A stretch of 51,529 nt of DNA from Acidimicrobiia bacterium. Lineage in GTDB: Bacteria; Actinomycetota; Acidimicrobiia; Spongiisociales; UBA5794. The position numbers and the translations under genes were made by a program. The notes beneath the pieces are model-generated. The model was not told the DNA's origin and made no database searches. It saw only the letters and a list, made by a program, of their open reading frames with translations. Position 1 is the stretch's first letter. Each line of letters begins with the position of its first letter. Shown here piece after piece: positions 34,968 through 43,029 of the stretch. The DNA is taken from contig JANTHO010000011.1 in NCBI GenBank assembly GCA_024762335.1, forward strand, positions 1-51,529, given 5' to 3'.

Positions 34968-35819
34968 TCAGAGTCCGTCGAGCGTGAACGGCGTGACCGG
35001 GATGCTGCTCGACCCGGGTTGGCGGAACGTGATCGCCGTGCGCACCGTCAGCGGATAGGCCTCATCCGCTCGTCCGTCCCGCACCGCAACGGCGATCTGT
35101 CCGTACGAGTCGACGTGGAGCAAGCCCTCCCCCGGTTCAACGTCGCCGTACGCACCGGTCCACGAGATGCGACGTTCGATTCCGGCGATGACCATCGCTA
35201 CCTCGTCCCCGCTGCTCAGCCCGAGCGAGGCGAGATCGGCCGGCGATACGTTCGTCTGTGCGTTGCCGAAATGGTCGATCCACAGCACCTCTCCCAGCAT
35301 GCCACCCATGCCGTCCGGTTCGACGAGCGGGATCATCAGCGGCGTCACAGACCCGGGGTCGACGGTCGGACCGAGATCCTCGATCGACGCCTCACCGGAT
35401 GCGAGAACGGCTGCAGCAGGGCCGAAGACATCCCTCCCGTGGAACGTTTCTCCTTCGGCAGGCAGCCGGTAGCGCGGATCCTCGATCGAGACGATGAGAT
35501 CCGCTCCGCCCACGATCGCGACGGCGGGAGCGAGCAACCCGTTGTCGGGTCCAACGAAAAACCCCCATGGCGTTCGGGCTGCGATCGCTCGTCGCTCCGT
35601 GCCGACACCGGGATCGACGACGGCGAGCGCCACTCCCTCCGGCAAGTACTGAATGGCTCGCATCAGGGCCAGTGCCGACGACTGGACGTCGCCGCGGGGG
35701 AAGTCGTGTCCCACGTCGATCACGCGGGCTTCCGGTGCGATCCTGGCGATGACTCCGTGGACGACACCGACGAATTCATCGACGAGTCCGAAGTCGGAGA
35801 GGAATGAGATGGGGAGCAT
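34968..35819 (-). CDS. SAM hydroxide adenosyltransferase (DUF62) family hydrolase
   Basis: A 283-residue protein. Family motifs are present: SDFGLVDEFVGVVHGVI (the first Asp), VVDPGVGTERRAI, VGPDNGLLAPA, TFHGRDVFGPAAAVLASG and LWIDHFGNAQTNV. These proteins use SAM and water to give adenosine and methionine, and are relatives of the fluorinase and chlorinase. The fluorinase-type active-site loop is not present, so hydrolysis is the expected reaction. ATG at 35819-35817. It lies between rex and an HMG-CoA-lyase-like gene on the same strand. Confidence 0.9.
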   Translation of the reverse strand: MLPISFLSDFGLVDEFVGVVHGVIARIAPEARVIDVGHDFPRGDVQSSALALMRAIQYLPEGVALAVVDPGVGTERRAIAARTPWGFFVGPDNGLLAPAVAIVGGADLIVSIEDPRYRLPAEGETFHGRDVFGPAAAVLASGEASIEDLGPTVDPGSVTPLMIPLVEPDGMGGMLGEVLWIDHFGNAQTNVSPADLASLGLSSGDEVAMVIAGIERRISWTGAYGDVEPGEGLLHVDSYGQIAVAVRDGRADEAYPLTVRTAITFRQPGSSSIPVTPFTLDGL

Positions 35820-35912
35820 GGGGCTACACAGTAGAACAGGGAATCCGCGAACGATTCCCCTTCAATCTCCCCGTGAGAAGCTAGTGGACCCCAACCTGGT
35901 CGCCCTGTTCGG

Positions 35913-36878
35913 CTACCGGTCCCCCATCGACGGCCACCAACCGGCGCGGCCGATCGCAGACGGCAACGTCTTGCCAAGATGTTCGCCGAGCCATCTCGCC
36001 GTGTCGATGATCCCATCGTGATCGACGCCCGTGTCGACGCCCATGCGCTCGAACAGATACAGCAGGTCCTCCGTGGCGACGTTGCCGGTGGCGTTGGGCG
36101 CGAATGGGCATCCGCCCGCACCTCCAACCGATGCGTCGAGGCTGCCGATCCCGGCGGCGTAGGCGGCCGCGGCATTTGCCACACCCGTGTTGCGGGTGTC
36201 GTGAAAGTGGCCCCGCAACGGGACGTCGGTCGCCGATCGAATAGCCTCAACCATGCGCGTCACGTCGCTTGGAACGGCGACGCCGATCGTGTCGCCGAGC
36301 GCGATCTCGTCCGTCCCTGCATCTGCCGCACGAACCGCGAGACGGACGACACTCTCCACCGGGACGGGACCGTCGTACGGGCAACCGAACGCCACCGAGA
36401 TGGTCACGGTGGTCTTCAAACGGTCGGCGGCTTGCAACATCGCCTCGATCTCCGTCATCGTCGTCTCAGGAGACGCTCCCGCGTTCGCCCGGTTGAACCC
36501 TTCCGACGCGCCGACGACGAAATTGACCTCATCGACGACGGTTGCCATCGCCCGATCGAGCCCCCGGCGGTTGAGGACGAGCCCGATGAACGAAACACCT
36601 TCGGGACTCGGACCGAGCCCTTCGAGGACGGCTTCGGCATCGGCCATCTGCGGAACACGCCCGGGGTGAACGAACGACGCTACCTCGATCCGCGACGTTC
36701 CCGCGGCGATGAGTCGGCCGATCAACTCGATCTTCGTGGCGGTGTCGATGACGGCCGATTCGTTCTGGAGGCCGTCCCTGGCTCCCACCTCGACGAGATG
36801 GACACGACCGACTTCGCCCGCCTCGATCGTCCGGTGGTTCGTTTCGCTTCTCAACATCACTCCGGGAGATTCCAGCAT
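35913..36878 (-). CDS. HMG-CoA lyase-like aldolase (DRE-TIM metallolyase)
   Basis: A 321-residue TIM-barrel protein. VEVGARDGLQNESAVI opens the barrel with the family R-D-G-L-Q-N signature, followed by IEVASFVHPGRVPQMAD, HFHDTRNTGVANAAAAYAAG and SVGGAGGCPFAPNATGNVATEDLLYL, the catalytic glycine-rich loop with its conserved Cys. This is diagnostic for the HMG-CoA lyase / leucine-catabolism lyase family. ATG at 36878-36876 is preceded by GGAG at 4 bases; a second ATG 21 bases later also works. Other members of the DRE-TIM family remain possible, but the loop fits HMG-CoA lyase best. Confidence 0.85.
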   Translation of the reverse strand: MLESPGVMLRSETNHRTIEAGEVGRVHLVEVGARDGLQNESAVIDTATKIELIGRLIAAGTSRIEVASFVHPGRVPQMADAEAVLEGLGPSPEGVSFIGLVLNRRGLDRAMATVVDEVNFVVGASEGFNRANAGASPETTMTEIEAMLQAADRLKTTVTISVAFGCPYDGPVPVESVVRLAVRAADAGTDEIALGDTIGVAVPSDVTRMVEAIRSATDVPLRGHFHDTRNTGVANAAAAYAAGIGSLDASVGGAGGCPFAPNATGNVATEDLLYLFERMGVDTGVDHDGIIDTARWLGEHLGKTLPSAIGRAGWWPSMGDR

Positions 36879-36993
36879 TAGCTCCGATTATGGCCCAGAA
36901 CAGGTCGGGACGCGCCGGGTGCGTGTCGTCCCGCCGTACGATGTCGATTGTGGATCACGACTCCGAGACTCTGCTGCCGGCGAACTCCGACCG

Positions 36994-37893
36994 ATGGCAC
37001 TCCTGATTCCCGATTCTCGTGGAGCGCTCTTCAGCGGGCTCGTCGACGACGCACGGCTGCTCGGAGATCAGCGGGTCTCACTCGAGGACGCCGTTGAGCA
37101 GCACCGGTCACTCCGGACCGGCGACAACGGATGGATCGTCGGCCGGTTCATGCTCCCCGCCACGATGCTCGAGGATCTCGCCGGCATCCTCATCCGCACC
37201 ATGACGGCCGGAGAGACACCCTGGCGTATCGCCGCCATCTTCGGCGACGACCCGGCACGGGATGCATCCATCGCCGCCTCGTTTCATGCTGCGATGGATC
37301 CGGCGGCATCGATCGACTCCGTCCACGTCCCATGGAACCGCCGTCGGCCCATCGAGTTCGCAACGGACTCCCTCGTTGCAGGGCACGGAGTGCATCCGGA
37401 CGTGTTGCCGCTCCTGAGCACGGACATCGCTTATCACCCCGAAGCGGCCCTCGAGATCGTCGATCGCACTCGCGCCGACACGCTCAGACCGGTCGGCCTG
37501 AGCCTCGAGTCGACAGCCCGCCACGATCCTGCGCTCCTCCTGGAGATGATGGATCGGTGTGCCCGCGCCGGTGTGCCGTTCACGATCGGTCCAGACTCGC
37601 GCGCAGCCGTGACCCGTTCGGATCCATCCGACTCGGGGTTGAAGTATGGCGTGGTCAACCTCATCGGCACCATGCTCATGGGTTCTACAGCACACCCCGA
37701 CGACCGTATGGACCTGCTCCTCGACGATGACCCGGGTTCGTTCGAGATCGGATTCGCCGGCATGAGATGGCGGAGTACATCCATCGGATCGAACGCACCC
37801 CTCGGAGGGAGGAGGGATCCGCTCCTCTCGATCGGCTCCGTCAATCCGGACACCGCTGTCCGCACGATCGGAGAGATCATTACGGCAGGATGA
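36994..37893 (+). CDS. Hypothetical actinobacterial protein
   Basis: A 299-residue soluble protein. It opens MALLIPDSRGALFSGLVDDARLLG, then a helical stretch (DAVEQHRSLRTGDNGWIVGRFMLPATMLEDLAGIL) that resembles an unnamed actinobacterial family starting with G-L-V-D-D-A and followed by G-R/P-F-x-x-P. No catalytic motif was identified. ATG at 36994 is chosen because the family N terminus starts here; upstream in-frame GTGs would add an unrelated leader. It is followed 58 bases later by the MoaD-fusion gene. Function unknown. Confidence 0.5.
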   Translation: MALLIPDSRGALFSGLVDDARLLGDQRVSLEDAVEQHRSLRTGDNGWIVGRFMLPATMLEDLAGILIRTMTAGETPWRIAAIFGDDPARDASIAASFHAAMDPAASIDSVHVPWNRRRPIEFATDSLVAGHGVHPDVLPLLSTDIAYHPEAALEIVDRTRADTLRPVGLSLESTARHDPALLLEMMDRCARAGVPFTIGPDSRAAVTRSDPSDSGLKYGVVNLIGTMLMGSTAHPDDRMDLLLDDDPGSFEIGFAGMRWRSTSIGSNAPLGGRRDPLLSIGSVNPDTAVRTIGEIITAG

Positions 37894-37951
37894 CGCGCCG
37901 ATCCACCGGTGGTCCTCGGACGAATGCCGCACACGACTACTCTGTGGCCCG

Positions 37952-38953
37952 ATGCCGACGCTACGACTCTTCGCCCGTTTCAGAGAGATCGCAGGAACCG
38001 ATACGCTCACCGTCGAGGAGGGCACCGTCGGCGAGATTCTCGATGGCCTCTCGAGCGAGTACGGGCCCGCCTTCGAGAACGGACTCAAAGCCGCCGGAGT
38101 CTGGGTGAACGGCAATCCTGTCGAACGCTCCGCCCCCGTGGGAGAAGACGACGAAGTGGCGATCATTCCCCCCGTCTCGGGTGGTACCTACGCGCAACCG
38201 CGTACCCGATCCCAGCTCACCGTCGATCCCGCCGACGGAATCCTGCCCGTCATCGTGCTCGCCGCTCTGCTCATCTCCGCGTGGGTCCCCCTCGAATGGT
38301 TCGTCGTCATCTCCGTCGGTGCGGCTCTCGCTTGGCTCTGGGACCTGGCCGACACCGATGCGTCCCAGGCCGGATCAGTCAATCTCTACGCCGTTCTGTT
38401 CGCCCCCCCGATCACCGCAGCAGCGACCTATGCGTGGGGCTATGAAGGCTTCGCCGGCGGTCTCGCCCTCTCGGTGGCGGTCGCGATCTTCTGGCCGATC
38501 TTCCAACCGCACCAGCGCAACGTCGAAGCGATCGCCATGACGACGACCGCGGGGGTCATCTCGGCCGTGGGCACTGGGACCCTGGTCATGCTGCGGATGA
38601 TGTCGACGACGGTCGCATTGACGTTCATCCTGATCGTGGCGGTGGCGATCATCGCCGCCCTCCTGACGTCCGTGTACGGAGGTCAGACCGTTGATCCGAA
38701 CGTAGGAACCCTCGCCGGTGCTCTCGTTGCGGGCCTCATCGCCGGGATCGCAACCTCGGAGATCGATATCGCGACCGGACTGTTCGCCGCCGTGGCCGTC
38801 GCAGCAGGCTTGATCGCAGGACGCGTCTTCGGCTCGATGATCCGCTCCGGATCCATCATGTACACCGTGCGAACTCCCGGCCAGCTCAGCGCACTCGACG
38901 GATTGTGGATCGCTGCACCACTCTTCTGGCTCGCTCTGGTCCTTCTGGGCTGA
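37952..38953 (+). CDS. MoaD/ThiS-like domain fused to a degenerate CdsA-like membrane domain
   Basis: A 333-residue protein. Residues 1-78 are a ubiquitin-like MoaD domain (LRLFARFREIAGTDTLTVEEG, GVWVNGNPVE, EVAIIPPVSGG) that ends in a Gly-Gly (77-78). In MoaD this Gly-Gly must be C-terminal to be activated as a thiocarboxylate. Here it continues directly into about eight transmembrane helices (about residues 95-333). The end, GRVFGSMIRSG...SALDGLWIAAPLFWLAL, resembles the C terminus of phosphatidate cytidylyltransferase (CdsA), but the usual K-D catalytic motif is missing. Either the protein is cleaved after Gly-Gly, or the domain is non-catalytic. ATG at 37952. Confidence 0.75.
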   Translation: MPTLRLFARFREIAGTDTLTVEEGTVGEILDGLSSEYGPAFENGLKAAGVWVNGNPVERSAPVGEDDEVAIIPPVSGGTYAQPRTRSQLTVDPADGILPVIVLAALLISAWVPLEWFVVISVGAALAWLWDLADTDASQAGSVNLYAVLFAPPITAAATYAWGYEGFAGGLALSVAVAIFWPIFQPHQRNVEAIAMTTTAGVISAVGTGTLVMLRMMSTTVALTFILIVAVAIIAALLTSVYGGQTVDPNVGTLAGALVAGLIAGIATSEIDIATGLFAAVAVAAGLIAGRVFGSMIRSGSIMYTVRTPGQLSALDGLWIAAPLFWLALVLLG

Positions 38954-39001
38954 AGGATCCGCTGTTCGTTTCGCGACTTGTCCGTTAGCCTGACATGACG
39001 T

Positions 39002-40150
39002 ATGGCATCGCATCGAGCCCCTCGCGGCCTCATCTTCCTGATCGTTGTCGCCCTCCTGGCGATCATTCCGATCGCTGCCTCGGCCCAGACCGATGGCGAC
39101 GTCAAGCGCGCCGAAGGACAACTGGATCGGGCCAAGGAGAACACGTCCGCCGCATACGGCAGGTGGGTTGCGGCACAGGATGAGGTAGATGCGGCGTTGC
39201 TCGCTCTCGACAAGGTGACGAGTGAACTCGACAACCTTGCCTACACGATCGGGCTGCTCGACAGCAAGATCTCGAGCTATCAGGGCAACGTCGATGAGCT
39301 CAGAGCCACAGCCCAGCAACTCGTCCTCGAGGCGTACACGTCTGGTGGGCGCGGCATGGTCACGGCAGCGTTCGAGGCGGGATCGATCCAGGACCTCCTC
39401 ACCTCGCAGCAGCTGATGAACAACGCGGCCAGCCGCGACATCGCCGATCTCGACCGCCTCCAGGCGGTCTCTCGTGAGATGGATCGTCTCAAGCTCGAGA
39501 AGAAGGAGAAGAAGGCGGAAGTCGAGGTTCTCGAGGCGGATGCCGCCGCCTACGCCGAACGGGCGAACGCCCTGGCCGACCAGGCGAAAGCCACCTACAA
39601 CGAGGCCAGCGCGGCCGAGCAGCGAGCGATCGACAATCTGGCGAAGGAGCGACGCGAGCGTCAGGCGGCCATCGCCCTGAAGAAGGCACGCGACGTGGCC
39701 GCGGCGAACTCGAAACCCGGGAAGGCCGCCGGTCTTCCACCCGCCGCCACACCGGGTTTCTACTGCCCCGTCCAGGGTGGCGCCTCGTTCATCGATTCGT
39801 GGGGATTCCCCCGCTCCGGTGGCCGCAAGCACAAGGGCGTCGACATGTTCAACAAGCGCAACACCCCGCTCATCGCCGTCGTGGACGGCCGGGTCAAGTT
39901 CTCGTCGAATAGTCTCGGCGGACTGTCGACCCATCTCTACGCTGCCGACGGCACCGTCTACTACTACGCGCACCTCGAGCGTCATCCAACGAATATCGCT
40001 TCCGGCTCGTTCGTCAAGGCCGGCACCGTCGTCGGCTACCTTGGAAACAGCGGCAACGCCCGCTATACGTCACCCCATCTTCATTTCGAGATCCGCCCCG
40101 GAGGCGTCGCGGTCAATCCCTACCCGACCGTGCGCCACTACTGTCCCTGA
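39002..40150 (+). CDS. Murein hydrolase activator-like M23 peptidase with coiled coil
   Basis: A 382-residue secreted protein. Signal peptide MASHRAPRGLIFLIVVALLAIIPIAASAQ is followed by a long coiled-coil region (about residues 32-235, EnvC/NlpD-like), then a LytM/M23 domain. The zinc site is intact: HKGVD (His277, Asp281) and HLHFE (359-363, His-x-His). It should cleave peptide cross-links in peptidoglycan or activate amidases during division. ATG at 39002. It is adjacent to the RsiG-like gene, 27 bases downstream; whether they share a promoter is unclear. Confidence 0.88.
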   Translation: MASHRAPRGLIFLIVVALLAIIPIAASAQTDGDVKRAEGQLDRAKENTSAAYGRWVAAQDEVDAALLALDKVTSELDNLAYTIGLLDSKISSYQGNVDELRATAQQLVLEAYTSGGRGMVTAAFEAGSIQDLLTSQQLMNNAASRDIADLDRLQAVSREMDRLKLEKKEKKAEVEVLEADAAAYAERANALADQAKATYNEASAAEQRAIDNLAKERRERQAAIALKKARDVAAANSKPGKAAGLPPAATPGFYCPVQGGASFIDSWGFPRSGGRKHKGVDMFNKRNTPLIAVVDGRVKFSSNSLGGLSTHLYAADGTVYYYAHLERHPTNIASGSFVKAGTVVGYLGNSGNARYTSPHLHFEIRPGGVAVNPYPTVRHYCP

Positions 40151-40177
40151 CGCGAAGCACATACGGGAGCCGCATCA

Positions 40178-40720
40178 GTGGAACCTCGCAGGAGACGCAT
40201 CGATCAAGTGACCGACCCGGCGTTCGTCGAGAACCTCGAGTCGCTCGCAATGGAAGAACTCAGAGGACGCCGTCGCGTCCTCGACGACCTCGACACGGAA
40301 CTGTCGTTCTATCGCAGGATGCTGCACGGACGCATGGATCTGCTCGCCTTCGAGATGCGTCGCAGGTCCGGTGAGGAGACTCGATCACTGATCGAAGCGC
40401 TCCCCCAGATCCTCGCCGACGGCAACGTTGGACCCGGTCGGAACGTCATTCCCAAGGACCTTCCGCTGACGCTCCCGGAATTCAGCGGCGAGGGCAACCG
40501 GACGATCGATCATGTGCTCGATGACGGATTTCTCGCGCGCCTCCCGAGCCTCGACGAGGACGAACTCCGCGAGATCCAGGCCATGCTCACCGCAGCCGAG
40601 CGGGACATCTCCGCACAGCGTCGTGCCGTCTACTCGGCCTACGATCGCATCACTGAGGAGATCACCCGGCGATACCGCGAAGGAACCGTCGACGGCTCCG
40701 ACCTCCTCGCCGAGCACTAG
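40178..40720 (+). CDS. RsiG-like cyclic-di-GMP-binding anti-sigma protein
   Basis: A 180-residue helical protein. It contains two copies of the RsiG helix motif E-x3-S-x2-R-x3-Q-x3-D, with the same spacing but some substitutions: D39-S43-R46-H50-D54 (TELSFYRRMLHGRMD) and E141-S145-R148-Y152-D156 (ERDISAQRRAVYSAYD). In Streptomyces, RsiG uses these helices to bind a c-di-GMP dimer and to sequester the sigma factor WhiG. The GTG at 40178 has GGGAG eight bases upstream. The usual partner whiG is not in the window. The substituted residues (Q to H and Y, E to D) leave it open whether c-di-GMP is bound. Confidence 0.75.
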   Translation: MEPRRRRIDQVTDPAFVENLESLAMEELRGRRRVLDDLDTELSFYRRMLHGRMDLLAFEMRRRSGEETRSLIEALPQILADGNVGPGRNVIPKDLPLTLPEFSGEGNRTIDHVLDDGFLARLPSLDEDELREIQAMLTAAERDISAQRRAVYSAYDRITEEITRRYREGTVDGSDLLAEH

Positions 40721-40725
40721 CCGCT

Positions 40726-41652
40726 TTGGAGTTCCTCGCCACTCGCAGCGGGCTTGCCGAGTCGTCGTACAACGTGACCGTCTTCGCCACGGACATGCAT
40801 GGAGCCGAGTTGTACCGCTCGGGAGATCCCGACCGGCCGCTGTTCTATCGCTCAGCAGTGAAACCGTTCCAGGCAACCGCGGCTCTTGATGCGGGGCTGT
40901 CTCTTCCGCCCGAGCATCTGGCACTCGCTTGCGCCAGTCACGGCGGATGGCCGGCGCACCTCGCAATCGTGCGAGCGATCCTCCACGGAGCCGGACTCGA
41001 TCAGACGGCGCTGCAGACCCCGCCATCGTGGCCGCTCGCACAAGGGGCACGGGACATCCAGATCGCCCGGGGAGTTCGGAACCCGCAGCGCATATTTCAC
41101 AACTGTTCCGGGAAGCACGCCGGCATGTTGGGCGCCTGTGTGGCGGCCGGTTGGCCGATCGACTCGTACCTCGACCCCGACCATCCGCTCCAGCGCGCCA
41201 TCCGTGATGTCGTGGCGGATGCCACCGGAATCCGGCCCGAACCCGTGGGCATCGATGGGTGCGGGGCCCCGACGTTGCGCGGTTCGGTTCGCGGCCTCGC
41301 CCGTGCCTTCGCCGCCCTGAGTTCTTCAGAACGGTGTCGGCCCGCTGCGACCGCCGTCTCTCGATTCCCCGCTCTGGTGGCCGACAACGACCGTCCGGAC
41401 GGGAAGTTGGCACGTTGGTGGGGCGGGCCGATCAAGGTGGGGGCGGAGGGTCAGATCGGGATCGGACGGCACGGCATCGGGATCGCCGCCAAGGCCGATG
41501 CCGGACGATCCGATGTTGCCGTTGCCGCGGTGATCGCCGCCGCCGATGAGCTCGGACTCGTATCGGAGGCGATGCGCGAGGGGCTGGCTTCCGAGATCGA
41601 ACCGCCGCTCTTCGGCGGCGGGCGTCCGGTCGGAGCGATCGTCAGGGCATAG
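40726..41652 (+). CDS. L-asparaginase II family protein
   Basis: A 308-residue protein of the Asparaginase_II family. Signatures are RSAVKPFQATAALDAG near residue 45, LALACASHGGWPAHLA, NCSGKHAGMLGACVAAGW and DGCGAPTLRGSVRGLARAFA. These match the family described in Rhizobium asparaginase II, whose fold differs from the classical type I/II enzymes. It should hydrolyse L-asparagine. The start is a TTG at 40726, six bases after the upstream stop, giving MEFLATRSG. The C terminus ends in GAIVRA, normal for the family. Confidence 0.88.
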   Translation: MEFLATRSGLAESSYNVTVFATDMHGAELYRSGDPDRPLFYRSAVKPFQATAALDAGLSLPPEHLALACASHGGWPAHLAIVRAILHGAGLDQTALQTPPSWPLAQGARDIQIARGVRNPQRIFHNCSGKHAGMLGACVAAGWPIDSYLDPDHPLQRAIRDVVADATGIRPEPVGIDGCGAPTLRGSVRGLARAFAALSSSERCRPAATAVSRFPALVADNDRPDGKLARWWGGPIKVGAEGQIGIGRHGIGIAAKADAGRSDVAVAAVIAAADELGLVSEAMREGLASEIEPPLFGGGRPVGAIVRA

Positions 41653-41957
41653 CCGCGTAGCTGCGGCGGCTCGACTCGAAGAGTTGTCAACACCGGTTGT
41701 GCACAACCACCTGTGGATACGTGTGGATATGTGCAGAACCATCAGCGGGCGTCGTCTCACACAAGGAGAGCGCGCAAATCAAACGTGCCGATCCACCTCA
41801 GGGGTATTGAATCCGTCTCCGCGGTCCCATATGGTCGACGACAGATGGCCCGAGGTGCCGAGCAGAACGACCTCGTTCGGGGAAGTGCGGGGACAGACTG
41901 CGAAGGTTCCTCGGGCCATCATGCGCCCCTCCACCCCGCATGGCGTCGGCTGTGGTG
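41653..41957. other. Convergent intergenic region, 305 bp, no convincing gene
   Basis: This gap lies between the asparaginase stop and the Clp1-like stop. It starts with a possible hairpin (AGCCGC 41651-41656 with GCGGCT 41666-41671), then a group of DnaA-box-like 9-mers (41684-41730). The rest is unstructured to the eye. The weak frames through it have skewed composition and no homology that I recognise. A small RNA cannot be excluded. Confidence 0.5.
41684..41730. promoter_or_regulatory. Cluster of DnaA-box-like sequences
   Basis: Four 9-mers, each one base from a DnaA box: TTGTCAACA (41684-41692) and TTGTGCACA (41697-41705) against TTGTCCACA, and TGTGGATAC (41712-41720) and TGTGGATAT (41722-41730) against TGTGGATAA. 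The last two are a 10-bp tandem repeat. The second lies in the perfect palindrome GTTGTGCACAAC (41696-41707). No dnaA or dnaN gene is near, so it is not oriC on this evidence. Confidence 0.4.
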
Positions 41958-42842
41958 TCAGATCCCGAAGATCAGTTGCCGGAGCCGGACCCGCTGAGTA
42001 TCGAATGTCTCCAGATCGACACGCAGAGATCCAAGCCGGAGCCCGCGCATCGCTTCGCCGTGATGGGTGGCAACGCGCAAGACACCGTCCACGGACTCGA
42101 CCACACCGAGCCCGAGACAGCGCCCCTCGTCGTCCTGCACACCAACCAGCATGCCGTCGAGCCGGTCGAGATCGAACTCGGCCGGAAGGGTCGGAGCAAA
42201 GACCGTTGTCTGAACCCGCCACCGTTGCAGTGGTGCAGAAAGGGCGGTCCGGAACGCATCAGCCTGTCGCTCGTGACGCTCTGTGGGGGAAGGCGGCGGA
42301 GCGTCGGACGGCGGTTCGACGGTCGCGATCTTTGCCGAGAGGAAACGGCGCAGCATTCCGATGATCGGCTCGAGCTCTTCGCCTCGTTGGAGCGCCACAC
42401 CGAGCGAGGGTTGGGCGAGTTCCCATAGGTGGTACTTGAGGGTCTGGCCGACCACCCCGCCGACAACGCTGCTCGTGTCGAGAATGACGAGATCGGCCCG
42501 GGGTCGCGCGATCTCGACGAGCGAGCCGACGGCGACCACGTGGGGAAGCACAACGCCTTGTGGCGAAATGGAACCCACGAAACGCATCTCTGCAGCAGGA
42601 ACGTTCGGGTCGAGATCGGCTGCGGTCTCGACGAACTTCAGGCCGACACATCCGGGTGGCCCGGCGACGGTAGAGGCGACGTCTCCATCGACGTAGGCCA
42701 CCGTACGGCCCGCGTCGATCGCGTCGAGCACGAGCAGTTTCGCTAGGGTTGTCTTGCCCGTCTCCGGCGCGCCGATGAGCATCACCACACCCGACACGTC
42801 GGCCAGACGCTCTCGTAGCGCCGCATAGGCCCGACCCGGCAC
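41958..42842 (-). CDS. Clp1-family P-loop protein (predicted polynucleotide 5'-kinase)
   Basis: A 294-residue P-loop protein. The Walker A is LIGAPETGKTTLAKLL, followed by VAYVDGDVASTVAGPPGCVGLKF. The remainder, including ADLVILDTSSVVGGVVGQTLKYHLWEL, LGVALQRGEELEPIIGMLRRFLS and the C-terminal GLRLGSLRVDL, fits the bacterial branch of the Clp1/Grc3 kinase family. Eukaryotic and archaeal members phosphorylate RNA or DNA 5'-OH ends. The bacterial function is not established. GTG at 42842-42840 is preferred because AGGAGG ends six bases before it; the frame is open further upstream through the palindromic element, which is not coding. Confidence 0.7.
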   Translation of the reverse strand: MPGRAYAALRERLADVSGVVMLIGAPETGKTTLAKLLVLDAIDAGRTVAYVDGDVASTVAGPPGCVGLKFVETAADLDPNVPAAEMRFVGSISPQGVVLPHVVAVGSLVEIARPRADLVILDTSSVVGGVVGQTLKYHLWELAQPSLGVALQRGEELEPIIGMLRRFLSAKIATVEPPSDAPPPSPTERHERQADAFRTALSAPLQRWRVQTTVFAPTLPAEFDLDRLDGMLVGVQDDEGRCLGLGVVESVDGVLRVATHHGEAMRGLRLGSLRVDLETFDTQRVRLRQLIFGI

Positions 42843-42907
42843 CACGCACCTCCTGAAGACGACACGTCCATTGTAGGAAGCGAACACCCTGTAGCCGCGC
42901 GCCCACC

Positions 42908-42960
42908 CCGACACGAACCCAGGGTTCTCTGCTTTGTATACGCGGTCCCGGGCCCGCGGT
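42908..42960. repeat. 54-bp palindromic element, left copy B
   Basis: This copy runs left to right in the same orientation as 29247-29301. The first 24 bases and the last 16 match; the 12-base core differs (TTTGTATACGCG instead of GCCCTATATGRC). It forms the left arm of an inverted pair with the copy at 42976-43029, separated by a 15-base loop. Confidence 0.85.
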
Positions 42961-42975
42961 ATGGAGAAGCCTCGT

Positions 42976-43029
42976 GAACCGCGGGCCCGGGACGTCATAT
43001 AGGGCGCAGAGAACCCTGGGTTCGTGTCG
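42976..43029. repeat. 54-bp palindromic element, right copy C
   Basis: This copy is inverted relative to the other two and is 53/54 identical to 29248-29301. Its last base is directly next to the stop codon of the minus-strand amidotransferase at 43030. Together with the left copy it would form one hairpin about 50 bp long. Confidence 0.88.

Noticed and set aside
41653-41957. RNase P RNA, tmRNA or 6S RNA in the intergenic region
   Set aside because: Conserved sequence signatures of these RNAs are missing; only DnaA-box-like 9-mers stand out.
41762-41997. Small reading frame following AAGGAGAG in the asparaginase/Clp1 gap
   Set aside because: It runs into the 3' end of the Clp1-like gene, has an unusual Trp/Arg-rich composition and no recognisable homology.
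42846-42998. N-terminal extension of the Clp1-like protein into the palindromic element
   Set aside because: The open frame passes through the inverted repeat, the amino-acid sequence has no family match, and the GTG at 42842 has a good AGGAGG.
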